This document shows positions 1 through 13,384 of a stretch of DNA of 64,000 nt, piece by piece. A model generated the notes under the pieces. It was not told the origin of the DNA. It ran no database searches and worked only from the letters and a program-made list of their open reading frames with translations. The stretch's first letter is position 1. Every line of letters begins with the position of its first letter. The DNA lies in the NCBI GenBank assembly GCA_022266195.1, contig WHVY01000009.1:434001-498000 (forward strand). The letters are read 5' to 3'. A program made the translations under genes and the position numbers. Origin of the DNA: Tetranychus cinnabarinus. Taxonomy: Eukaryota; Arthropoda; Arachnida; Trombidiformes; Tetranychidae.

Positions 1-196
1 ACTGTTAATTTAGCCTTTACATATTTCATGATCTATTATAATAAATAAAGATTTACAATTGAATATTAATCCGGACTTGATCAATTGGCAAGAAAGGTAA
101 GCAATAAAAATTACAATCATACATTAATTTTGATAAATATAGAGGTTGATATGTTTCTTTCTTTTTGTCCCTTGAAAACAGGAAACTCGTTCTTGG

Positions 197-634
197 TTAG
201 GCGTATTGGGTTCGTCTCCAAGTTTTAATGAAAAATGCGATTAAAACTGCGATTAGGGTAATAATGGAATTAGAAGCCAGGCCAATTAGACTATAATTGA
301 ATTTAACAAATCTTAAAGAAACGAAGACGGCGATCATAAATAGTAATCCAAGAGCAATTGTCACATAACGCTTTTTAAGTCCTATTGAAACTATAATGGC
401 AAATCCAAGGAAAAATGATATAATGGTTGATGTAATGAGAAATATTTTACCAAATGATATCTCGGAATCCGAAAGCTCGGCCTCATTTCTGTTGATTATG
501 GTGACACCATGAACCATTGAGCCAATATCAATAATGAGACAAACCAATGTGTACCCAGCAAGTATGCGAACCACAATTGATAGGATACCCTGAGATCGTA
601 CGAGCCCAGAGGCCTCTGGATTCACTTGTTGCAT
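197..634 (-). CDS. Small four-helix membrane protein, unknown family
   Basis: Single-exon frame of 145 aa, ATG to TAA. Hydropathy by eye gives four membrane segments, about residues 20-42, 62-84, 88-110 and 117-138, separated by short loops. The N-terminus is short and polar; the C-terminus is basic (KTWRRTQYA). No signal-peptide cleavage site is evident, so helix 1 probably stays in the membrane. I do not recognise the family; tetraspan proteins of this size are common in arthropods, and a MARVEL- or tetraspanin-like fold cannot be argued because the CCG motif and cysteine-rich loop are missing. The frame is far longer than expected by chance in this AT-rich DNA and its hydrophobic periodicity is regular. 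It is the first gene in the window and shares its strand with snurportin-1 about 1.6 kb upstream. Function unknown. Confidence 0.6.
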   Translation of the reverse strand: MQQVNPEASGLVRSQGILSIVVRILAGYTLVCLIIDIGSMVHGVTIINRNEAELSDSEISFGKIFLITSTIISFFLGFAIIVSIGLKKRYVTIALGLLFMIAVFVSLRFVKFNYSLIGLASNSIITLIAVLIAFFIKTWRRTQYA

Positions 635-2234
635 CAGCTCGTTCTTCTAGGTTTACAATTAATCACAATTTACGATTGAAGATTTTGGTAGTTAAAGGCT
701 GAACTAGGGTCAAAGAAGTTATCATCCAAAATTCATTAACAAAATGGTTTTGATTGGAAATCGGTTAATGTTGATGGGTCAGAAAGAAGCTTTCGATTGG
801 ACTTGTAAAGTGAAGAGAACACAATTTTCATTTATTTTGTACACCATTACTGGAAAATAGGTAATCGATGGAAAATTAATTTTGAAGATTCAACTAATGA
901 CCACTGGTTGAGTCCGTTACAAGGTGAAGCATTAGTTAACTGTAGGGCTTGATGTTGGTGATTGTCTAGGATGATACATATTAATGGTAATGACAATTTT
1001 AATGGCAAAAGATACATTGTTTGGACATGCAAATAATTTAATAATGATGGCAAAGTCGTTTAGTGATATCAAAGTTGCTGTGTTTTAATCAAAAATGGTG
1101 ATAAGTAGAGAGAAAGGTATAAAACAAAAAGAGCCAGTTTGATGTTGAATGGAGCAGATAAAGGTATTGCAGCAAAAAAAGGTGTAAAAAATACTTGCTT
1201 TGTGTTCAGAGAATGTCATTATTGTCATTTTTACGCTGTAAGTTTCAATCAAGTAACAATCATTATTGTCACCTCTGTTAACAGCTCCTTTCTACATGTT
1301 AACCAAAAGTTTGTAAGTGTGAAAATGCAAATTGATTGATGATTTGGTTCTTTTTGTTGTTGGTGAAAATTAAGCTCCAAGAGGGAGAATGAGGTCATCA
1401 AGGAATTTTTTTTCTTATCCATCAATACTTTCATGATATTAACAACAATCACAGAACGACTGACCAACATATTGATATAATGATTAAAGTGTATCGATTT
1501 TTGTTAATAATAACTTTTTTATACGATTTCTTAACATATCAACTATTTCGTCAGTTTTGCACCCATTTTTTATCTTCTCATCTATTCTTATCTTCATTAG
1601 TTCATGATTGCTGACATTAAAAAACAAATGAAGATAAAAAGCTAATTATTTATTGATAATTTCGACAATTTAACCTGTTGGTCCCGATTTGATCAATATT
1701 TGCAGGGTTTCTGTGAGCCTCTTTGCCTGGATTGTGTTAATTAGACTAGACATTAAAGCATCTGAGTAAATGACAGCTGATATCATTGATTAAATATCTA
1801 TTCACATATTCACATGTATTTACGCTATGGTTCAGCGTATTATATGCTGAAGAAAAATGTAGGAATGAAAAAAATGATATGTTTAAAGCAAATCAGATTT
1901 GTACAAATAATTCGTTACTGTTAGATCATTAGAAGACCGAAGAAATAAAAATAAAAGATTGTGTTTTAGAAAAAATTTAATTATGATTATTCTGGAAGAG
2001 ACAAGTTGGATGGACAGTATTTATGAACAATTTCCTTCAATTAAAAACAAGTCATTATTTGCAACTTCAAAATTTACAGTTTCGTTGTTAGATCAGGCTC
2101 ATAATAGTTCGCCTTAATAAATAGTGACAAATCCATCAGTTTTCGTCGATATTAACAATACTATGTACATTTCCTATCAAGATACAATGCAATATAAGCT
2201 TCAGAATTGCTGAAAAAGTCAATCATATCCAAAA
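635..2234. other. Intergenic, no gene seen
   Basis: About 1.6 kb of AT-rich DNA between the tetraspan gene and the 3' end of snurportin-1. Short open frames occur on both strands but lack family resemblance, splice partners or composition change. It presumably holds the snurportin 3' UTR and the promoter of the tetraspan gene. Confidence 0.5.
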
Positions 2235-3393
2235 TTAGTCTTCAATCTCAATGTCCATTTGATTTTGAGAAGTAATATCGATATCAATGTTGAGAACATC
2301 TTTCAACATGTTAAGTTTAAGCCAGCAAACTAATGGGGAAACCTCAGGAATATAGTGGGCCTTTTTATGGAAAAAGAGTAGTCCATCAATCTGTAAAGAA
2401 AAATTAAAATCTAATTATTTTACGAAGCAAAATAAAACCAGTTTTAGTTCACATGAAATTTGATCTTACCTTTGCTTTGTAAGAATAAGACTGAATTCCA
2501 GCTATAATTGAACGATCATCGCATCCATGATGATCTAGTAGAATGAATTTGTGAGGATTCAGAGGAGCAGTTGTTGATAAATTATTATATTCTTCTCTGA
2601 TCTTACAGTTTAACCAATAGAACCTTAATTCAGTTTCACTATCATAGAACTGACTTTGGTTCCAAAGCATAACATCTAAAATGAAATAAGTCTTATCCCT
2701 TTCTGAGTATATACAATCAAGTATAGCACTTTTACGGTATGCACAATTATCACGTCGATTACCGCCAGGTAAGAAAGATGGAAATGATGATATATAATGA
2801 CCAGTTCGTGAGTAAGCTTTTGTTTGTCCAGATGAAGCAACAACCAAACATCTCTTTCCAACTGGACATATAACAAGGAACCAATTTTCAACAAAATCAG
2901 ACGGTTTTCGAGTAAGCCACTCCGAAAGCATCAATTGATCTTTAAATCTATTAAACTTTTCCTCTTTATCGTCATCATCGACCGAGCCTTGCGAAATGGA
3001 AGCTTCTGTTTCCATGTTTTCATCTTTCAACTTCTCCTCTTCATCACTTATGTCGATACTTATACTAGTTAATCTTCGTATCTTCATCAAACTATCTCGA
3101 CGTTTGCTGCAGAAAAAAAAGTTGAAGAATGTCAGTTAGAAGATGTCGATGTGATAGTAGCCATTTGAGTCATAGCATTTCGAAAATAATGTGATAGATT
3201 AGAAAAATTTTACTTACATTTTTTGGTTCTGCAAAAAAATTTGCCTTCTTTTCTCAGGATCAGTACCATTAGCTTTATTTTTATACAACATATGATGCGG
3301 GTTGAATATTTTTGTCGATTGAGACACTTCCAGTCCAACATCCAGCTTTTCAATTAAATTACCCAAATCTGGTTGAGTATCGTTACAAGTCAT
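2235..3393 (-). CDS. SNUPN: Snurportin-1, import adaptor for m3G-capped snRNPs
   Basis: Three exons, 3218-3393, 2470-3106 and 2235-2390, joined at GT-AG introns, give 322 aa. Family role: it binds the trimethylguanosine cap of spliceosomal snRNPs and carries them into the nucleus with importin-beta. The N-terminus carries the importin-beta-binding region with the basic run DPEKRRQIFLQNQK followed by KRRDS, as in vertebrate snurportin. An acidic linker (SDEEEKLKDE) precedes the cap-binding domain, which opens with QLMLSEWL and contains CPVGKRCLVVAS, LPGGNRR, AILDCIY and RFYWL, all near-identical to the human family. The last exon begins IDGLLFFHKKAHY, matching the human VDGLLFYHKQTHY block, and ends soon after PLVCWLK, so the C-terminal tail is shorter than the human one. 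The start is the first ATG of the IBB-encoding exon. The family call is firm; only UTRs are unresolved. Confidence 0.93.
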
Positions 3394-5093
3394 GATGTTA
3401 AATCACAAAATATCACAGAATAAAACAAAATAGATCTTGGAACCGAATGTAAATAAGCGAAATAAAGAAATGAACGAGAAAACGTTCAACCGGTGAAGAT
3501 ATTTGCGCGTTGCTAATGTGACTGCTTGTTTTGGCAACTGTTGCTAAGAGCCTCTAGTCTTCTTTACAAAAAATTTAACCAGGAAATTCAAATAACAAAT
3601 TTAAAGAGATTTACATTGAAACAAGAAGCTTAAGATTAGAATCAAAAATATTGCGAAGATTAATCTCCTTGTAAATCCATGATGACGAGAATGAATGAAT
3701 CCAGCTAAAATATGGTCAAAATACGTACAAAACGGCTTAAATTTAACCTTTTACTCATTCCAAGTTAAAAGTTGTACCCAAAATAAGTGCAATAAATATC
3801 ACAATACAGAAAAATTAAAATTAGATAAAATCAAGATTCATCTTTTTTACATTTCAGTCATTTTTATTCACAAATTAAATAAATTTGATGCAATCTAATT
3901 TCAGCTATTCCACTCGATTCCAATTTATTTACATATAAAGCAACAAAAATTTAGCAAAAATCAATTCACATAAACTGAAATACGGAAAATCCAATGTAAT
4001 TGATCTGGTAAGTAAAATTTACAAGATAATTGTTTTACATGAGATGATTTACAATTTTATTGCCAACAAAAACATTTTTTATACAACTTATAATAAATTT
4101 GAACATTAACAATACTATTTAGGTGATTGAGATGATTAATAAGCCATTAGAATCGATCATGTTTTGTTTCAAACCCAGATTATTCAAGGTGAACAAGAGA
4201 TGATAATAAAAACAGCGATAAGTGATCAGATTATTGTTTGAAAAAAATGGAGAAATTCATTTAGTACAATTGTGAAAACCCATCTACAATTTATTAATCT
4301 AAATTGTATATTCAATAATTTAGCTTTGATTTTTCATTTTGGCAATAGATGACATAGTATAATAACACAGTGATTAGTTGTTCAATTCAATAGAAAAACA
4401 TTTTTTTTCACAAGAATCATCAACCAGGAAAATGGCAGAAAAAGTTGAAGGAAGAAAATTTGTATTTTTTGTCTTCTCATCAGCACAAAAGTTCATCTTT
4501 GAAATGAATTAGGCACCATGGGAAGAGAAACGTCAATCATAACAATATTTTCAAGAAATCAGTTTTTACTTTTCTTATTGTTTAATGATTCTACGTAATT
4601 GCAAAGTGTAAGTCAATGAGTACTTTTCAAAGTACAGTTTTGGTAAAATTATGAAGATGATTTTATCACAATTAACAAGAAATCAGAGATTCTTATTATG
4701 GTTATCAATTTAAGTTAATTTTACTCTCTTCAACCATTACAGAAGACATCCATAATCCTCAATTGCATTCTGAAGGTAAATACTAATAGCGATATCACCA
4801 AATGTAGGATCCAATTTTGGAAGTTGATGTTTTGTACTAAAGACTTATAGATAGCTTTAAATTGAATCTGATCATCATCATGTTTGATTATTCCAAATGA
4901 TTTTCCAATAATATTTGTATTCACAATGCACATGAGGTAAAACCTTGGTTCCAATAGCTTTTCAACCAATTCAATTTCATGAAGCATGTCGCATCTCTTG
5001 TTAACATTATATTGACACACGTAATGAGAAATAAAAACAAAAACAATATGTTACAAAACAAATTTTAGACTCTCGATAGAGACTAAGCTGAAG
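3394..5093. other. Intergenic, TTC7 3' UTR and snurportin promoter
   Basis: About 1.7 kb without a supported gene. It lies between the stop of TTC7 and the start of snurportin-1, both on the minus strand. A 96-aa minus-strand frame at 4730-5020 has no family resemblance and probably falls in the TTC7 3' UTR. A reverse-strand AATAAA lies near 4055. Confidence 0.5.
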
Positions 5094-8058
5094 TCACTCA
5101 AAAACATTTCTTGGTGTAAGATTGAAGGGTAAAATAGGTGCTGTTGCCTCCAACTGAATTGCAGTCACTAAACAGTCAGCGGCACTTTTATGTTCACCCA
5201 GTTCATTAAGGACACAGCCCATATGAGACCATGTTTCGTGAAGAGTAGCATCAACATTAAGTGAATCTCTTAAATACTTATCGGCTGATAACTGGTTACC
5301 AAGCAGATAGTAGGAATGTCCAAGTTGTTGTAAGGCTCTGGCATGTCGAGGATTAATGGAAATGGCATTTTGAAAGTAAGCTTTGGCTTCAGCGTAACGT
5401 TGTCGTGCTTTGGCTAAAATCCCTTTAACAAACATTAATTGATGAGATAATGGACCAAAAACTACATTTGCAACTTCAGCCACACAAGCTTCGGCTTCAG
5501 ATATCTAAAGGAAAAAAGCAAATTAAAATCGAAACCCAATATTATGTTTTTGAATGTTCATTTTTAAAGAGTACTTACCAATCCCAGCTTTATATAAAGT
5601 TCAGCAATTAAAATCCACAAATGTAACTGTAAATTCCAAAGTTGCTTTTGTCCTAATGAGCCATCTTCTAATCCAGGTCCAGATGTAATTGCACCATCAC
5701 CAAGAACTGGACAACTATCCAGCGAAACAATTTCACTTAAGGTTTGCTCCATTTTCAAGGAAAGAGTATCATAATTGGTTCCAGTCAAAGTAACATTATT
5801 GCCACAATAAAGCACCTTGTCTTTATCTTCATTTGGCAGATTTTTACAACATCTTAACATATGTTTGGCAGTTTGTAAGGCTATTTCATAACCGTTTTCA
5901 GAAACAACTTGCTCCAAATTAGCCTGAAGAGAGAAAATTCAGTAAAAAAATTAGTTATCTTGTGTGCGTTAACTTAAAGTACATTTGAGCGAGATCGACA
6001 AGTCTAATAAGTTAAAAAAACTAACCTTTACATAAAGTAGCACCAATTGATCAGGATATTCCTCTAATGATGCTTCACACAATGAGAGAGCTTCATGGTA
6101 TTTCTTGCAAGCTGATAAACAGAGTATCATTAATTGTATACTTGGAAGATGGTATGGATTGAGTACTAAAGCTAACTGAGCATGATGCATCGAATCATTA
6201 ATGACTCGTTGATGGGCCATGTGAAGACCAATATGGTAGTAAGCCAGATGATCTTCAACTGGACCTTTGATAAGATTTTTGAAATATCTAATGGATTCAT
6301 GTAAGTGTACTTTCTTCAACTTTTTAACAGTCTCGGTCTCCTCTTCATAAAGTATTGCATTCACAATTCCAAGGGTTAAATTGATCCTGGATGACATTGC
6401 TCCTTCCGTGTCTCGTGATAAGGCTTCCAAGGCAAATTCCAATGCCTTTTCGGCATTATTTAATTCTAAAATATAAACTTTGGCCGCTAATATACATGGA
6501 ACTGGGTCGCTATCATCTATACGTGCCACTTCTTTGAAGATCAATATTGCTCTAAGAGGAAATTTTTTCGTTTCCATAACACTTAAACCAAACTGAAGCC
6601 ATATGTGTTTAATCTCAAAACTGAACTTCATGGCTCTCTCAAACATATCTAAGATACAATATTTGAAAGGGGTTAAGGCGATAACTAGAAGGTCATGAAT
6701 GGCGATTACGTTTTCCAACGATTGTCTTCGAGTATCGTTGAACTCTGTTCCTCGGTCCAGAACAACATTACGAGAAGCAAGAAGTTCACTTATTAACAAT
6801 AAAAGCACAATTTCTTCTTCACGTTCCCTTGGATTAAATAGAGACTGACCAAAATATCTGTGAGGTTTCCAATGACCACTAATGGTTGTTATGCTTGTAT
6901 CAAATGGAGTCCAACAGGAGCGAGAAACATTTCGAAGAATCAGCTCAGCTAATTTACGCGAAACAACTTGTCGAGTATTTAACGTTGATTGAGTTTCACA
7001 AGCATTCATAATATTTCGATATTGGTTAAATGCTTTGGCTATTTGATCATTTTGCATAAACAGAATAGGAGCTCGTTGGATTCCTGTTTCGAGAATTGGT
7101 CCAACGGATACATTGGCGTAAGGTCCTAGATGTTTCTCCATGTTTTGTAAATATCTCAAAGTCAAATCAGATGCCTTGGTTAAACAAATAATGGCCTTTT
7201 CTAAGCCTTTGTCGACATTTTTCTCTTTTTCTATGGATAGGAAAAAGTAAAACAAAATAAAGAGCAAAATTAAATAACTTATTAAATGTTAAAGAGTTAT
7301 TATGGGGATTGAATTACACAAAAATAAAATTAAAATGCGAATAAAATATTAAAATTATAAAAATAGAGAAATATAGATCAGGTGAGATAAAAAGGAAAAA
7401 GGAAGAGGATAGAGGGTGCAGGATGCATTAATAATAATTCTTTGTATATCTAGTTTATCTTTCATCCTGCATTCAATGATGATAGTTCCTAGGTTGATTA
7501 GATGAACCAAGAGAAGTAAAAGGTAGAGAGAAGAGAGAATCAAAGAAAGAGAGAAAGGTAGGAAAAAGAGAGAAAAGAGAAAAACAAAAGTCAAACAGAC
7601 GCAAACCTTGCCTTACCTAAACACATTCCTTTGATAGCAAAAGATTCAGCAACCAATTTCATAATACGAAAAGGTAAAGGTTTTTCACCACCAATTATTG
7701 AACTGATTCCGGATGCTTCGATTACTTTTGCAGCTAAAGATTGTTCACCGGACATAAAATGTAATTTAGCAAGCAAAAGGTTGGCATCAACTTGGAGAGC
7801 TGAACAATTGGAGGCATTAAGGCATGATTTTAGGTGAGCCCGAGATTCTTTGAGTAAATTTTGACCTCGAATAAGATCACCTCCTTCAAGGTAAAGCTCT
7901 AATTTAGCTTCACCTAAGAGAAATTCAATTAGACCATTTTTTCCTCCATCTGATCCAATCGATTGAGCCAATTCAAGTATCTTTCGCCATTCTCCTTCTT
8001 CCCGGTACTTTTCGATATCACTTTCAGTACGCGTTTTACCTTTGGTTGTTGATGCCAT
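5094..8058 (-). CDS. TTC7: Tetratricopeptide repeat protein 7 (PI4KA complex scaffold)
   Basis: Four exons, 7617-8058, 6026-7230, 5579-5923 and 5094-5504, with GT-AG junctions keeping one frame of 800 aa, close to the usual TTC7A/B length (about 840). In animals TTC7 bridges EFR3 at the plasma membrane and FAM126 to phosphatidylinositol 4-kinase III-alpha, localising PI4P synthesis. The N-terminal helical region starts TESDIEKYREEGEWRKILEL; the family block LTKASDLTLRYLQNMEK spans the start of exon 2. The C-terminal half holds TPR helices: SRRINL-type repeats near residues 430-520, then HARALQQLGHSYYLLGNQ and HETWSHMGCVLNELGEH in exon 4. It ends APILPFNLTPR, like the vertebrate C-terminus. 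Intron 1 (7231-7616) is purine/pyrimidine biased. A. the start is the only ATG before the conserved N-terminus. TTC7A versus TTC7B cannot be separated; arthropods generally have one. Confidence 0.93.
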
Positions 8059-10234
8059 TGAAGCAATAATTTACAAGCAACAAAAATATAAGATCAAAAT
8101 AAAAGAAAAATAATTAGAAGCAAAAAATATAACCAAAACATCAACAACTGAATTGAAGGGACCAAAATCAGGTAAACAGAGTTTAACAGAGACATAACAC
8201 TGCCATCTATCCAGTATTATTGTCAAAGAGGTAGAAAATCTTGATCTTCAAATAAATTCTAGTTGAGTTTATTTTCAATTTTGTAATTAAATGCATACAA
8301 TTTATGAGAATAAATCTCTCAGTCATCATATCACCATTAGTAAATTAAATCAAAACTTTAATTTTGTGTAAATTTTCAAGCTAAAAACATGAAATTGTTC
8401 ATTTTTTCAGTCGAGTGGATCAGCTGATGCAAATCCTGGTAATGGTTGTACTGAAATATGTTTTCAATTTTTTTATCCAGAGGCGATTCTATTTATAAAA
8501 GGATTCTAGGAATTACTATCAACTATGACAATTAGTATGTGCAATGTAAAATCAACATTTACGAGGTGAAATGAAATTTAGTGTTGAAATGTTACCAATG
8601 CGCTTATTGAACTTTCCATTGCAAGTAATCTCACTATGTTACAAACCTAAAGATCTATGGGTTACTTCAAGTCAAGTATAATAATAATTGTTGGTCTAGA
8701 CTATAATTTACTTGGTTAAGCTTTGAGTTTATTTTCGAACCTTAGTTTAACAAGTTAAGTTAATTAATGAATAAGATGGATTGGTTAAAACTGAAAAACA
8801 AATCAATAGAGATTTAAGTTGCTTTGATCGTTACTGAGCAACATAATAATATAAAACTGTCATGCGATTTTTTATGGTTTACCAACGAGAAGTAAATCAA
8901 TTAAAGTAGTCATACATTATTTACTTCTAAGCATTCAAAATTAGCCAATCTGGATTCTCTATAATGTTTACTCAATGGCAAGTTTGTTTTATCAGATTGA
9001 TCCAATTTTACCCTCAGCATAATTACAGTTTTATGAGTTACTTATAAGTAAACTTGTATCACTTTCGGACTTGTGTAAGGAAATTTTCACTTTATCAATT
9101 CTATGGACTGTATTACTAATGACACTTTATCAGTATTCATAGCACAATTGAAATTGGTTCAGATCAAAAAGAGTAGAAAGAGTTGGCTTAACTTGAAGGT
9201 TTATAGGAATCAAAGTTTCCTAACACTCAAAGTGTGATATTTTGAAATTTTCCGGTTAAAATGGGAATTAGGCTTAAACTGTCAAATGTCAAACTCACCA
9301 GATTTACCCATAATTTGCTAGCGCAATCAAATTGACTAGTAAAGGTTAACAAGGCAATCAGCAATAAAAAAACAAACCAAGGTATTGAAGTAGAGAGTTA
9401 AACATTATAAAACATATTATATATCAATGAATGAACCAAGTTGACTTTCAGAAAATTGATTTAACCAAATAAAGTAACAATTTTTTAAAAATTTATCAAC
9501 ATTAAAAAGTAGTAGACTCGATGCTCAGAAGAGTTTAAAATGAAGTGAAAGTCAGAAGGAAAAAAAACAGTTAAACTCACAATCTGGTTGTATGTGAATA
9601 GTGAAGAACAAATGATTCCCTAGCAATTAATCTGGTCGTTCAAGATCTACCAGATATTTCAAAGACTGGATAAGGAATTAGATAAGAATGAAAGCAAGGA
9701 ACATGATAAAGGGAGGAAAAAATGAGGGGAAATAAAGCAAAACATCAACATATTATAAACGATGAACAAATAGACAATTTGATATGAAGAGACATTTTTA
9801 CTAACCTTAGCACAATCAGACTTGAAGTGTATATCCTTTTTGTTGATAAAATTTAGATGGTAATAACAAGTGCAAGCACAATTTAAATCAATTTGCGTTA
9901 ATAGCTTTTCAGTTGATTAAAAACGAAGGAAACAAGTTAATGCACAATTAACGGGAAAACAAATGGTAAAGATGTTTCTATTTTGTCCGCAATGGTTAAG
10001 ATGTTTACTCACAGTTCAAGACTAACAAAGACAAATGGCGGACAATTATTTAAGTTAAATTAACTCTAAAACTGCAAATAGATGGCACCGTTTTCAATAG
10101 CTGTTTAATTATGAATTGTTGGGTTAAAAATGTTATTAAGTTATGGTTTCTATTGATTGCTATTTTACCGGTTTGGGTGAATGATCAATATCACTATGAT
10201 GAAGCAAGTTTATCTCTTCAATTTGAAAGCAAAT

Positions 10235-10260
10235 AATTCAATTGAAAAGTCAATTGAATT
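10235..10260. repeat. Perfect short hairpin (11-bp arms)
   Basis: AATTCAATTGA and its exact reverse complement are separated by four bases. The arms are AT-rich and such palindromes arise by chance in this composition, so no function is assigned. Confidence 0.4.
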
Positions 10261-10732
10261 GCTGAATTGTGATCAATCTTAATAACATTACAAATTAACA
10301 ATTCAAGAAGCAGCGATATTCTGGTTGCGGTATTCTTGGTTGATTAAAAATATGTTGGATGTACATTGGTGATCATGATCATCATGATAATAGTTGTATT
10401 TCTGGGTTGATCTTTTTTGCTGCTTCCTTAAGCACTTGATAACTGACAATAGTTATTAAGGTTGATCATTAATTATTTGGTTAAACAAAGGTTAGATGTC
10501 AATAATGGTTATTATACAAATAATGTTGAGACAATTGACAGTCTTAAAACAGAGAAACCTTATTTATATTTGAAGAAGAAGCTAAGAAAATGATGATTAA
10601 CTCACTGGATGATGATGATTATTAGTATGCGTGTATATATATTGGTATTATAATTATAAAGTAACTGAGCACAATCAATAGCGTTAATAATCATTGATTA
10701 ACAGTAAAGAGCTAAGATAAATAATGGCTTAC

Positions 10733-10807
10733 CTTTGAAAGATCGCAAGGTGAATGATGTCCTATCCCAATTTTTGTTTCTTTGGGTTGTTGTAAAGAAG
10801 CGTCCAT
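10733..10807 (-). CDS. Possible first coding exon of an unresolved gene
   Basis: An ATG opens 25 codons (beginning MDASLQQPKETK, ending HHSPCDLSK) that stop exactly at an AAAG|GTAAGC donor on the minus strand. The peptide is hydrophilic and of normal complexity, unlike translated AT-rich noise. No family recognised. A downstream partner could be the frame on the minus strand around 8411-8452, where TTTCAG precedes codons for QPLPGFASADPLD and a stop, but the phases do not join directly, so at least one further exon would be needed. It may equally be an alternative leader of a neighbouring transcript or chance. Confidence 0.25.
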
Positions 10808-13384
10808 TGGATAAACTTTGTATAATCATTGACATTGGAAGAAAGGAGGAGAAAAATGTTATTTAACTTTCTCATAAAATCTTATAATCAATGATTTAAT
10901 GAAGTTTAGATAATTTGATAAGCAGGGAAACTTAAATAACCAAAATATCGCTAATTGATCGTTAGGTAAACAGGCAAGGATCAGATGTTTGGTTTGGTAA
11001 AAAGAGGTAATGTGTGTTGACTGTTAGAGATGGCTATGGTGATGGCGCTCAAATAAAAGGTGAGGTTAAATTAAAATGAAAGTCATCATCAGTCTAACAA
11101 TTGATGGTTGATTAATTTTGATGGAAGATCAGGAAGAAAGGAGGACAATCAATGAATAGGGAAAAAACTGACTCACAATGTCCTCCAAAACATGATTAGG
11201 AAATCAGAATGTTGATAATAACGTGAAAGTGAAAAAACGGGTAAAATGAAGCTACAAAGTTACACAGTAAATTTTAAACTATTAATAAGGCAATGTTAAT
11301 GGTAATGAGTGTTTACTTACAATTATTTAATGGTTACCAATCGATCCTCTGATAGCTGTTCACATTAATAACTATTCATTGGAAAATATCGATGAAAAAA
11401 AGAGCCTTCACCAACAATTAAAAAACATATTTACTATTGGTGTTGGCATGAAGAAAGGGCAACTGATATTCCTAAGATTCGCCTGGATTCAATCAATTTA
11501 ATCATTTCTATCAATAATTCAGTAATTGAATAGCTAAATTTGTTGATTTAAATTCAACATTAAAGTGATTGTGTGTTTAATTTAACCAACAATCACTTTT
11601 ATTTGTTTACTTGTTTCTATCAACTTCTGGTTGTATCAACCAGTTTAGTCCCAATCTTATTGATCCGATAATTGGACCCATTGGACTCAAAGTATCTTTT
11701 TACGCTATCAAAAGGGTAAACAATTACAATTGCTTCAACGAAACATTATTTCATTGATTGATTGTTTTATTTTAATTTATGGAGTTTCGTGTTGAAATGT
11801 TTAACAAAATAATTGGATTTAATATTTAATCTAATTTTGTATGTGATTTAATTTGAAAATTTAAATCACCGATTATCAACAGTTACGGTTGACAATGCAA
11901 ACATTTAGTGTTGTTGGTTTTATTCATCTTTCAAATGTATACACAATTCATATTTATTTTTCTCACTCAATTAACACCAATTTAAGGTTAAACTGACAAT
12001 TCTATTGTAATTTAATAATTAAGGTTAGATACTCAATGAAAATATTAACATGAATGCATCAAATCAATTAGTAACTTTTCCCCAAGTTATGACCTCATGT
12101 TTCGGTCTCTGTTGGCGCTATAATTTATAAAGGATAACATCGCCACTTGAATTTTTCCTTCAAAAATTTCTGCTATCTAATTGTGATTTAGGAATTATCT
12201 CAACTTGTATTTATATTGTTATCCAACTCTTAATGAGCTTCTTATTCATCTCTACTTTTGTCATATCTTTGTTTGCATTGTTATCCAATAAGTGACTTAA
12301 CAATTGGCTTATGCTAATTTTAAATTTTCTAGCTTCAAGTTTACTTCTGACCATCACTACCTTTGATTTTGTATGCTATAACTTACCTGGAACAATAGGA
12401 GATGCTAATTAATGATGTTAAAGCGTTGTTACTCACCAAAATGAATGTAAACAATAACAAGCTGTTAATACTTTACCTGATGACTTACAAAAGCTATAAG
12501 AGATTGTGAATAAGCTTACCTTTGCTTACCTAATGATATCTAATGATTTTCGATTGTTTTCATGAAATTTGAGGATCAAAGCAAGAGTTATGATTAATAA
12601 GTAACTTGATTTGATTCTAATTTAGTGTAGACAATTTAGGTCGACACTCAAAGTAAAGTTGAATGAGAAAAGTGAGAAAGAAGAAGAGAAAAAAAGAGTG
12701 AGCGAGAAACAAGAATCTCTTTCTGGACCAGATACTGTAGTTGGTTATGTGTAAAGACAAAACATGTTTTACCACAATTTGTGTATCCTGTTGGATAAAA
12801 ACTCTCAGTTTAAGATGTGATTGGTTTTAAGGAAGCAACTTGTAACATCACCTTCATTCGCTTGATCATCATCATCATCTTCATCATCATCAATATCGTT
12901 AATATTTTTATTCATCAACATTATGCAAATTATTCTGTTGAATTGGTCTTGAAAGCAAATTTGGATTACCAGCTGTTTGAACCAACTTCCAATATTTGAA
13001 TTTCTAGGAGAGTTTATTATAAATTGCTTCTTTGTCTATTCAGTAGTTCATTAACTATTCTTGATTTAACTGTTCTTATCACCATTTACTTCACCAGCTG
13101 TTTTACTCTGGTTGTTTAAAGCTTTATTAACCTCAATGGTGTGATGTTTGGTTCCTACTCTATAATACGCTCTTCCAATGTAGACAAGCAACCTCAACCT
13201 GGATAAAGTACACCTCATCACAGCTCAACACTTGGGGATTCTTAACCTTTTTATTTGATCATATTGTTAAATTATCTATTGGATTCAATCAATCTGTCTC
13301 GATCAACTCATCAACTCATGTTAATCATGATTGAAATAGCTTTACTCGTATGTGAAAATCAGCAATTATAACCAAAAAGGAGCA

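Larger units (their letters stand above)
8059..13384. other. Long intergenic stretch, no confirmed gene
   Basis: About 5.3 kb between the divergent starts of TTC7 (-) and the GalNAc-transferase (+). No long frame and no recognisable protein. Minus-strand splice-donor-like sites recur near 9292, 9797, 10733, 11170, 11325, 12383 and 12436, and one of them follows a 25-codon ATG frame (listed separately), so leader exons of an unresolved minus-strand gene are possible. Simple sequence includes ATC repeats around 12863-12890 and a purine-rich run around 12660-12715. Confidence 0.45.

Noticed and set aside
4730..5020. 96-codon minus-strand frame downstream of TTC7
   Set aside because: TTC7 ends normally with its conserved C-terminus before this frame, and it has no family resemblance; most likely 3' UTR.
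12817..12999. 60-codon plus-strand frame rich in Ile
   Set aside because: Largely an ATC microsatellite translated as isoleucine; not protein-like.
13352..13384. Upstream extension of the GalNAc-transferase frame
   Set aside because: It opens with GTG, not ATG; the ATG at 13385 precedes the basic tail and membrane anchor as expected for the family.
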